Source: Lunasporangiospora selenospora (taxonomy: Eukaryota; Mortierellomycota; Mortierellomycetes; Mortierellales; Mortierellaceae). Taken from it: a DNA stretch of 10,068 nt. Each line of letters opens with the position of its first letter. Position 1 is the first letter of the stretch. The notes beneath the pieces were generated by a model. That model was not told the DNA's origin. It ran no database searches and was given only the letters and a program-made list of their open reading frames with translations. Position numbers and translations under genes: made by a program. The stretch lies in assembly GCA_015680635.1 (NCBI GenBank), contig JAABOA010000634.1, positions 1-10,068 on the forward strand. The letters run 5' to 3'. Of this stretch, positions 1-7,085 are shown piece after piece.

Positions 1-29
<29 letters not shown>
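1..29. repeat. (TC)14 microsatellite
   Basis: Fourteen perfect TC dinucleotides open the window and probably continue beyond its left edge. A second short TC-rich patch follows at about 60-80. This is ordinary simple-sequence DNA and no function can be assigned. Confidence 0.95.
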
Positions 30-31
<2 letters not shown>

Positions 32-447
32 TCTTGAATTTTGCTATTTCTGTATTTCAGTCTCTCTCTCCCTCTCTCCAGTCAGCCAACCAGCTCTGTC
101 CCTTTCTATTATTCAATCTTTGTCTGTCCACTAAAGAAACCACTCTTGCACTGACCATGCCCTATCACCTTTCATTCGTACATGACCCACACCTTTGTCT
201 TGCCTTGCCTCTGCTTCGACAGTCCAGTCCAGTCCACTCCAGATAATCGGACTTGCCTTCTAACGGCCTTCTCTGCACGAGGGCACCAAATGAGGCAGCG
301 ACATGTTCAATACTGGCCCAAAGGAAGTAAATACTCTCTTCTCCTGGTGAAAGAAGAATTAGAGAAAAGACAACGCAGGTGTCCTAAGGGGGACTCATCA
401 AGAACAGAAATCTCGTGTAGAACAAAAGGGTAAAAGTCCCCATAATT
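30..447. other. Intergenic / low-complexity stretch, no supported gene
   Basis: The left part is pyrimidine-rich and the part from about 280 is more purine-rich. Reading frames here are short and overlap on both strands without coding-like codon use. A short direct repeat of CCAGT units lies near 221-240. I see no tRNA, rRNA or intact exon. It may include the eroded upstream flank of the gene relic that becomes readable from about 473. Confidence 0.6.
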
Positions 448-472
448 TTGATTTTCAGTGTGAATACAAACC

Positions 473-1395
473 ATGAAAGTGAGGCCTATCGATCTTTTAG
501 TCCCTGGATCAGGCACATGGTAGCAACCCGAACTAAAGATCCCCACAAAGTCATGTTTGAAAGAGACAGTCAGGCAAGCCAACGAAACAAAGCAAGTATA
601 CCAGGAGCTTATCGGATGCTAAATAGAAGCAGTCTTTTCCACTGGACCTACACAGGAAGACTCCATTTTATGTCCTGCCGTTGTCTCGGGACTTACCGAT
701 GATGGGGCAGACATAGAGGAAAACATTCAAAGCCAACCGAGAAGGTAGCAATCTTGTCCCTTGATCTGGGTCAAGCATTTGTAGTGGATGCATGTGTCAC
801 CTTACCCCAGACGGCCGTAAAGATGGCTGCTAAGCGGTCTATCAGCCACCGTTCCGCTACCGTAATTGGATGAATTCAGAGAAACGAAAGGCACTCCTGG
901 ACGGATCAGCTGGAGAGTCAATCCTCTCAATTGAATCAGAGCTCCATGCCAAGAGGGGTTTTTGCGGGATATGCAAGCGCAAGACAGAACGTGAAACCCC
1001 GACTGGATGATTTCTACAACAAAAGTAACTTGAGCATTATCGATGTACTCAGAGCTCAGGCCTTTCGCCATGAAGGACCCTGATGGAGCAGGGCAAAATG
1101 ATCCGACTCACGTCTCTGTAATTGCTAAGTTGTCTGCTGGCCAAGGACAAATCACCTCAAACATTCCTCTACCCGAAAAAGGAAGTTTGTCCATCACGAC
1201 TTCTGTCCCAATTGCACTCCAACTCAAGCACCTGGACTGGAGTATGTGCTGTCGACTTCGCTCTATGCGGAGACGAACGTACATCGAACTCACAATGGTG
1301 TCTGCGAGCTTGTCAACAGAGATTGGGGATTTTCTCACCATGTACGATTCGCTTGCGCAAGGGCTCTTGCTGGCTGCCTGCTCCTAAACAACTAG
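473..1395 (+). pseudogene. Decayed Fanzor/TnpB-like nuclease gene (transposon relic)
   Basis: Seen: coding-like segments that jump frame and carry stops. Frame 2 (473-745) has stops at 521, 620 and 746 and contains the string QANETKQVYQELIG. Frame 1 (742-870) contains LSLDLGQAFVV. Frame 3 (870-1007) contains SILSIESELHAKRG. Frame 1 resumes through LDDFYN (about 1003-1020) to a stop at 1081. Later frame-1 sequence has a CPNC pair (1204-1215) and an NRD triplet (1315-1323) before a stop at 1393. Known: large fungal TnpB-like (Fanzor) proteins have an NETK-type helix, a RuvC-I motif of form LDLG, an IES..L..RG stretch, FYN, a CxxC zinc knuckle and a late RD motif, in this order. Inferred: this is an inactivated and internally shortened copy. 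The later RuvC-II/zinc-finger part is poorly preserved, so family membership rests mainly on the N-terminal half. It is clearly not a functional gene. A different transposon-encoded protein remains possible. Confidence 0.5.
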
Positions 1396-2160
1396 AACGG
1401 TCAGGTCATCATTGCCAACATGATCGATCCTTATGGTCGAACAAGACTAGTCGATGTCCATCGAGAACCGTTCGTCGTACGAAAGGGTCAACCCGTTGCC
1501 AACTCTTTGCCGTCATCGATCAAATCCCAATACAAGAATGTCTGGTTTACTGTGGAGTAGAAATTGAAGTTGGGAGATCTTCCCTTCATATTAAGGGGGA
1601 ATGGGGACCTATAAGAATCATTGGACGATGGTCTTCAGCTTGCCTAAAAAAGATGCATGGTCAGTCTCAAGTAGTAGCCTCATGTGGCTGTTGCGGCAAA
1701 TAAAAACAAAATTCCGCGACCCACCCACCTATTGCATTTGCCGTACCAGCAGTCCGTTTGCCAACAAGCACCCTTGCTAGCCATATACGATATTCACCTT
1801 GGTGGCGTTTGATCAGGCACATCATGGCGGCGGAGCGGTTTGTCACATCTCTTTCACACTATCGCCAGCCGCGTCGTTAGAGATTGCAAAAAAGGCCGTG
1901 ATAGATAGACAGACAGTGGAGGAGTATCGAGACCAATGTGCGGATCAAACTAAAGCATGGAAGGGTCTGGACGATATACTCTTATTTTTTTCTGGCACTG
2001 CCTCTATCAAAATCCTTGGCAGCCTTTGTCTCAACAACACATTATAGAGGGTTTGGCCCCACTCTTGTCACCCTATATCACCAAGGCCAATGCCTCTGTC
2101 GCGGCGTTTGTAGAGAAATAGCTCGCCTCGAATCCTTAGTATATTTGTGTTCAATGTGAG
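1396..2160 (+). pseudogene. Degenerate coding-like blocks, family not recognised
   Basis: Frame 1 stays open from 1396 to the TAG at 1558 and reads like protein (for example IDPYGRTRLVDVHREPFVV), then is broken repeatedly to about 1690. A second block in frame 2 (about 1870-1985) contains VIDRQTVEEYRDQCADQ. A third in frame 1 (2032-2136) contains IEGLAPLLSPYITKANAS and ends in a stop at 2137. All lie on the plus strand in the order expected of one eroded gene with frameshifts. I do not recognise the family. It could be the continuation of the preceding Fanzor-like relic, a neighbouring cargo gene, or a second independent element. No intact start, splice chain or stop can be assigned. Confidence 0.35.
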
Positions 2161-2204
2161 ATCCACCTACGTTCAATTTTGCTTATTTCAATCACAGTAC
2201 ACAA

Positions 2205-2747
2205 TGTTATCAAGAAAGATCTGGTCCTGTTGGTATCTCGCCTGAAATAGAACTGCACCCTCCCCTATGTCACTCAGTGGCACGCCACCAACCACCACTA
2301 ACCGCGCCTCCATAACCCCTACTATAAATACCCCTCTCCAACTATCTCTAATAAAGCAGACTTGCGCCTACTTATTCCCCTTTTCTGCTGCATCCCTGTT
2401 CTTTTTTCTATGCTCCTAGGTAATTTTAGGTTCAAGTGTACTTGGAACTGACTCCGTTTTTTGATGATTCTGAAGGGTCGAAAGCCAACGTTGTTGAACG
2501 CTTGGTTGCCATAGACGCTTTCTAAGGATCTCCTGAGTTCCTTTTTTTGAGTGACTGACCCCTCAATCTTTTTTGTGGCTGTCCCCTAGTTCAATGTTGT
2601 TCCCTTGATCCTGGTGTTCTTGGATTTCCTGCATGCTCTTTAATCCTGAACTGGTAAGAGCTTTGTCACTTTTGCGACTCTTAAAAATTCCACGCCTACC
2701 CGGCATTCTGCCTCAATAAATCTGCCCTCAATTCGACCTCTACAACA
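2205..2747 (+). mobile_element. Possible solo LTR (weak candidate)
   Basis: The segment starts TGTTATC and ends TACAACA, giving a four-base terminal inverted match (TGTT/AACA). It holds a TATAAATA box (2323-2330), an AATAAA 20 bases further on (2350-2355) and a second AATAAA at 2715-2720 near the right end, all on the plus strand. Promoter plus polyadenylation signals between TG and CA ends is the usual anatomy of an LTR. Against it: the flanking five bases do not form a target-site duplication, there is no primer-binding site or second copy in the window, and the ends were chosen by eye. It may equally be an ordinary promoter of a lost gene. Confidence 0.22.
2323..2330 (+). promoter_or_regulatory. 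TATA-box-like element TATAAATA
   Basis: A perfect TATA-type octamer sits in C/T-rich DNA with an AATAAA 20 bases downstream. No intact open frame follows on the plus strand within several hundred bases, so if it is active it belongs to a mobile element, a non-coding transcript or a dead gene. Confidence 0.4.
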
Positions 2748-3041
2748 CACTTAAGGCTCGGTAAGAACCGCATATTACCAACAAAGGCGCTATTGCAAGA
2801 AGTGTCCTAGAGTCTGTCTTTCCTATGAGACCGTTGAGAAGGCTCTGACCAAAGCCCCGACTTATCCAAGAGGGCGTGCCATGAGCTTTTCCCAATGGAG
2901 TGTGCCTGCGAAACCTCAAAATAGAGAATATTTTACTGAGGGTTACAGTCCCGACAGTGACAGTTTTGCCAACTAATTGGAATGGCTGGTGCGGTTGCGA
3001 CGGGGCAAAGAAGACCAGACAAGCAGTAAGTTAATGGCAGT
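2748..3041. other. Intergenic stretch, no gene seen
   Basis: Mixed-composition DNA without a convincing reading frame, splice pattern or RNA gene on either strand. It lies between the decayed left part of the window and the repeat-rich upstream region of the syntaxin gene. Confidence 0.5.
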
Positions 3042-3090
3042 AAGAGAGATAGAGGGAGAGAGAGCGAGCGAGCGAGAGAGAGTGTGTGTG
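3042..3090. repeat. GA/GCGA/GT-rich microsatellite tract
   Basis: A compound simple repeat: GA units, three GCGA units, GA units again, then (GT)4. It forms a polypurine block that faces the long polypyrimidine block starting about 50 bases downstream. Confidence 0.9.
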
Positions 3091-3136
3091 CCGGAAACAA
3101 AGTATGAATAGAGGCCATTAAGACCTAATCGTCCAT

Positions 3137-3360
3137 GGCTCTCTCCTTCTCTTTCTCCCCACTCGCTCTCACTCTCTCTGTGTGTGTGCTCTCTTTCTTT
3201 TTCTCCTTCTCTCACTCTCACTCTCTCACATTTCCTTTCATTCCTTGTCCCAGCCATTGGCCATCATCATCATCTCATCATCATCCTACCCTTGCCTCCC
3301 CCTCCTCCCCCTTTGTCTTTCTCTCACATTCTCATTCTCTCTTTCACTCTCCACTACCAC
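3137..3360. repeat. Polypyrimidine (CT-rich) tract with CAT repeats
   Basis: About 220 bases dominated by CTCTCT, TTCTCC and CACTCT units, including a (TG)4 run (3179-3187) and an ATC/CAT triplet patch (3262-3285). Its open reading frames are only a product of the lack of purines and encode Ser/Leu/Phe/His/Pro-rich low-complexity peptide. CT-rich tracts are common upstream of fungal genes, and this one continues in weaker form to the syntaxin start at 3571, so it probably forms part of that promoter or leader. Confidence 0.75.
3256..3260 (-). promoter_or_regulatory. Inverted CCAAT box (ATTGG) upstream of syntaxin
   Basis: ATTGG, the reverse complement of CCAAT, sits about 310 bases before the syntaxin ATG in the context CCATTGGCC. 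The CCAAT-binding complex acts in either orientation in fungi. No clear TATA box was seen between here and the ATG, so transcription may be driven from the CT-rich leader. The assignment rests on a five-base match. Confidence 0.25.
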
Positions 3361-3570
3361 TAGGTAACACATTCCGCCTGTCATCCACTCCTACCTGGCT
3401 TGCCTTACCCATCTCTTTCATCACCGCCACCCTTTCTTCACCTGTGGATATACATCTTTGCCCATCTAGAGTTTCATCCACACCAACTGACAGTCCACCT
3501 CTCTCTCCTCTTCACTCTTCTTCGGCACTCTTCCTCCTTCCAACAATCCTAGCACCACTTTACACACTCC

Positions 3571-6023
3571 ATGAGTGGACGAGATCGTTTGGCCGACTTC
3601 CAGGTACACTCTCGTCTTTGGATGCTGATGATGGAGCGTTAGATGAATCAGATGGACGTTGTCGGTCGCACAGCTCGAGTCGACATAAGACTCTGATGCT
3701 AACCTCTCTTTCCTCTCCCCTCCATCTGCTCTAATGCACATCATCTTCCCGTTGCTCATAGGCCCAGTCGAATGGAGGCAATGGTCAGGGCTACAAGTAA
3801 GTGGAGTTACTCCATCCACACTCATCCAACCCCTTCTTCTCCTTGGTCTGGTCCAGAAAAAGTGACAGGGCAATAGCACCAGCCTCTGGCAGGTAGCCGA
3901 TATTTATTTAAAGCAGACCCTGAGGCTGTACCAGCCCCGCCCATTGGCCCAACCCTGCCTTCAGCCTTGCTTGTCCTCCTTTCCCCGTTCATCCGTCTTG
4001 AGCCTAATTTACCGTGTCACATCCCTTGCCTTCATTAGCCAACAGCAGTATGGCCAGCAGCAGCAGCAGTATGGCGACAATCAGTATGGAGGCAATCAGT
4101 ATGGAGGTAACCAGCACGGAGGTAACCAGTACGGAGGTAACCAGTACGGCGGCAACCAGTACGGCGGCAACCAGTATAACCAACAGAACCAGCAGAACCA
4201 GCAGAACCAGTACGCGCAGCAGAACCAGTTTGCCCAGAATAATCAGGCACAGTATGGTCAGCAGCAGCCATCTTCTAGGATCGAGATGACCTCAGTCTCG
4301 CGGCCAGGAAACAATGCCGCCCCTGCTGGGGGAGCTGCAGCCAGCGACATGGGCTCGTTCTTCAGCGAGGTATGTTTTGTCCCATTGCTTGGAACTTCAA
4401 GCTCAATAATTTACATCCTGCACCGGTTCTTTAAAAAAGAAAAAATTGGACCTTGATGGCACCGGGCTCTGGACGCGAACAAAAAATAGAGCATCCATAT
4501 CCACCCCGTACCGCACTCCAGCGCTAATATTGGACCGTGAGCTTGAGGCTGCATTTCCTGCTGGTGGTGCTCCTACCTCCACCTCATCGCTATGCTCACT
4601 TGCTCTCTATTAGCTCTATTGGATTCACAACGAATTGGTGCCCTAGATCGCCTAGGATTTGATCGAGGATAGATTTATTAACTTGTCTGTCCAATAATGA
4701 TTTTTAACTCTTTGTTAGGTCTCTTCGATTCAAGATGACATTGCCAAGGTCGAACAAAACATCAACAAGATTGAGAAGCTCCACAATGACTCTTTGAACA
4801 GTGTCACCACCGAGGATCACCCTGCACGTCGTGAGTTGGAGGCCCTTACTAGGGATACTACTCAGTTGTCGAACCGTGTCAAGAAGCGAATCAAGGGTAT
4901 GGCTACCTCATCTCTTTCACACCAGCACCGCTTTTCTCAAACCATCAGTATCCGAGACTAAGAATTGAACGGATTGTACTTTTTTTTTTGTAGACATTGA
5001 ACTCGCCAACTTGCGTCTCGCCAAGACAAACTCTCCTGATATTCAGATTCGCCAGACCCAGGCAAAGACCTTGAAGAACAAGTTCTTGGATATTCTTCAA
5101 CGTTACCAGAGAACTGAGAGCGATGCGAGAAAGGGTTACCAGAACCGCATGGAGCGACAGATCAGGATTGGTAAGACGGAGAAATCACAAGACGTACTAC
5201 ATTATTGACTTGTCTATTTCAAGATTATAATCACTCTAACATATATGTATCTTTTCCTCTTTTTTCCGAATAGTGAAACCCGATGCTACTCCTCAGGAGA
5301 TTTCTGAAGTTATTGAGAGTGACAACCAGCAGATCTTTGCTCAATCGGTAATGAATCATCGGTTTTTCACGCGCATCATTGACAGCACTGCCTTTGCCGT
5401 AGACTCTGGCAAAGCAAAGTAGGCCAAGCTAACCATTTTTCAATATCGCTCTATTTTATTATCGGAAATTAGGTTCTTCAAAGCACTCGCTATGGTGATG
5501 CCAACAGGGCTCTTCGTGAAGTCCAGAGTCGTCATGACGACATCAAGAGACTCGAGAAGACCATCGTCGTAAGTGTGCATTCTGTTTAAAACAGAAATGA
5601 ATCTGTAGTGTTTGGCACACCGTCATAGACTTCCAATCTAAACGCCTAATCGCCTGTATCAATCTATCTATTTAGGAATTGCACCAACTCTTCATCGACA
5701 TGGAGACTCTGGTCACCGAGCAGGCTGAAATTCTTAACACGATCGAAGAAAACACTCAGCAGACAGATGTTCATTTGGAAACTGGAAACAAGGAGGTTGA
5801 CGTTGCTATTGTGAATGCCCGTGGGGCCCGTAAAAAGAAATGGATCTGTCTAGCCATTACTATCGTCTTGCTTATTGTTATTGTCTTAATTATCCTCTTC
5901 CAGGTAAGAGCCACCGATTTTTGGACACTTGGCTGTGTAGACATTTTGTTTCTTTTTACATGACTGACATACCCTTGTTATTTTCTTGCGTAGACTGGTG
6001 CTTTCAAGAGCAAGGCTCAGTGA
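3571..6023 (+). CDS. SSO1: Plasma-membrane-type Qa-SNARE (syntaxin, Sso1-like) with Q/N-rich repeat insert; nine exons
   Basis: Exons: 3571-3603, 3762-3796, 4039-4369, 4719-4896, 4994-5170, 5274-5347, 5473-5568, 5676-5903 and 5994-6023. All introns are GT-AG and the phases join to 393 codons plus TGA. The start MSGRDRLADFQ is chosen because it opens a short exon with a good donor and resembles fungal syntaxin N-termini. Residues 1-11 look like a Sec1/Munc18-binding N-peptide. Residues 23-99 are Q/N/Y/G-rich repeats. The Habc bundle starts near 128 (GSFFSEVSSIQDDI) and runs to about 245. The Qa SNARE helix spans about 298-356 with zero-layer Gln324. A basic RKKKW (360-364) precedes a single membrane anchor (365-383) and a ten-residue tail. 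Family role: target-membrane SNARE that pairs with Sec9/SNAP-25 and synaptobrevin for exocytic fusion. Yeast Sso1 has about 290 residues, so the excess of about 100 is the repeat region. The syntaxin identity is firm; the Sso1 subtype is likely. Confidence 0.93.
4079..4177 (+). repeat. 15-bp coding tandem repeat (NQYGG)6
   Basis: Six consecutive 15-base units encode Asn-Gln-Tyr-Gly-Gly (the third has His for Tyr), followed by a partial NQY, all in frame in syntaxin exon 3 (residues 37-69). Units 1-2, 3-4 and 5-6 share third-position choices pairwise (AAT/TAT/GGA, then AAC/GGA/GGT, then AAC/TAC/GGC/GGC), a pattern expected from stepwise duplication with later synonymous drift. Copy number in such arrays can vary between strains. 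Confidence 0.95.
4178..4204 (+). repeat. NQQ triplet repeat inside syntaxin exon 3
   Basis: Nine-base units encode NQQ three times (residues 70-78) directly after the NQYGG array, followed by NQYAQQNQFAQ. Together with two short glutamine runs (24-26 and 29-33) they make residues 23-99 almost devoid of charged residues, with a single Asp (36). Confidence 0.85.
5236..5240 (+). other. Intron branch-site match (CTAAC) in syntaxin intron 5
   Basis: CTAAC lies 33 bases before the acceptor at 5273, matching the fungal branch consensus. Intron 6 has the same pentamer at 5429-5433, 39 bases before its acceptor. These support the splice chain proposed for the gene. Confidence 0.6.
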
Positions 6024-6622
6024 TAGGTCCTCCCAACCGTGACGCTCCAAGATCACGCTCTCGATCCTTCCCGGGCAGTCTATTGACAGTCTGCTCGCCT
6101 AATTGCAGCAGCACACATACCCCCGCGTCTCGTGCATCTTTTAGTTCTGTTCACTTTGACAATCCTTAACAACAGTTCTTCCTCATCTATAGTTTTTGAT
6201 CGACTTCCCGCCTTTGTTTCTTCCTTCCCCCTTGTCTCCTCCTTAATCTGTAGAGTTGTCGTTTACGAAAAAAAAATAAGAGTTAGCCTACCTTTAATGT
6301 GGAGGATTTAATTGTGGCTTTTCTTTTGTGTCTACCTGAAGCTCATGACCTTATGAAATGATTCTCCAACTTTGAACGTGTGGAGTACCAGGTGAATCCC
6401 TCTCTCAATTGATCCACAGCGCGCTCTTTCTGGATGCGCAGCAAAGCTTACTCACCTCCCAGACCAAGTCTGTCTCTATCCCGAGAAAAAATTCCCCAGA
6501 GCACATTTACAACCGGGCATGATTAATGATATCTGTGTATAGCTTATTATGAGTGACTCTGAGCTATCCTACATGGAGAGAAAGAAAGAGGGGGCAGGAG
6601 GCTGGTCGCCATCATTTGTCAA
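6024..6622. other. Syntaxin 3' UTR and intergenic DNA
   Basis: The syntaxin 3' UTR is expected in the first 250 bases. There is no perfect AATAAA; the nearest variant is AATAAG at 6275-6280 after an A-run, which could serve as a weak polyadenylation signal. From about 6300 onward no gene or RNA is seen. A sequence resembling an AP-1/Gcn4 site, GAGTGACTCTGAG (6551-6563), lies about 220 bases before the ECM4 start. It differs from TGACTCA by one base, so its role is uncertain. Confidence 0.4.
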
Positions 6623-6627
6623 CCAAT
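6623..6627 (+). promoter_or_regulatory. CCAAT box upstream of ECM4
   Basis: CCAAT in the context GTCAACCAATGCG lies 157 bases before the first ECM4 ATG, a usual distance for the fungal CCAAT-binding complex. It is followed by a (GA)n patch (6665-6675) and a pyrimidine-rich stretch (about 6722-6763). Confidence 0.4.
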
Positions 6628-6763
6628 GCGCGACCCAGTCGGGGCTGTCCTTGCTGACATGAATAGAGAGAGAGATGACAAATGTGAAAAAAAGGTTGTG
6701 TAACGGTAGTTAAGCCTCAATTTCGACTTTTCCCACCCACCGACAATCCCTCCCCCCTTTCAC

Positions 6764-6771
6764 TATTTAAA
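6764..6771 (+). promoter_or_regulatory. TATA-like element TATTTAAA very close to the first ECM4 ATG
   Basis: TATTTAAA ends only 12 bases before the upstream ATG at 6784. Fungal TATA boxes usually direct transcription starts 30 or more bases downstream, so a start driven by this element would fall inside the first codons and omit the upstream ATG. It would then favour the internal ATG at 7090. Whether it is an active TATA box cannot be told from sequence. Confidence 0.35.
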
Positions 6772-6783
6772 GTCTGGAAAACC

Positions 6784-7041
6784 ATGCATATTCCCAAGAT
6801 CCATAAACCCAGCTTCCTTCTTTTACTCTTTGAGATTTCCAAGATTCTCGCCTCAACCCTTCGTCCCGTTTCTGTCGCCGCTGCCACTTCTGCCACCAGC
6901 GCCTTTTTGCTTCCAAGGCGTTTTCTCGGACCAAGAACCAGTGCTGCCATCGCCTTTACTTGTCCTACCCTCTCCTCACAGCTCTTCAGTCCCGTGGGTA
7001 TTTGCCATCGTTCCCGCTTCTCGACCTTTTCACCATCTGCC

Positions 7042-7085
<44 letters not shown>

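Noticed and set aside
2430-2450. GGTTCAAGT resembling a tRNA T-loop/B box
   Set aside because: No matching A box, acceptor stem or cloverleaf could be formed around it.
3135-3734. A 199-codon plus-strand open frame rich in Ser, Leu, Phe and His
   Set aside because: It exists because the CT-rich tract lacks purines for stop codons. It overlaps syntaxin exon 1 in another frame and has no domain.
4035-4271. A minus-strand frame of Gly/Arg/Thr repeats opposite the Q/N exon
   Set aside because: Antisense reading of the 15-bp repeat array with no start context or downstream exon.
4370-4456. Continuation of syntaxin exon 3 into the intron giving a truncated Q/N protein
   Set aside because: The donor GTATGT at 4370 and the conserved join FFSE-VSSIQDDI show a normal intron; the extra 28 codons resemble intron sequence.
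5904-5963. Retention of syntaxin intron 8 as an extended C-terminus
   Set aside because: GTAAGA donor and GCGTAG acceptor are good, and the spliced tail after the membrane anchor fits a short luminal end.
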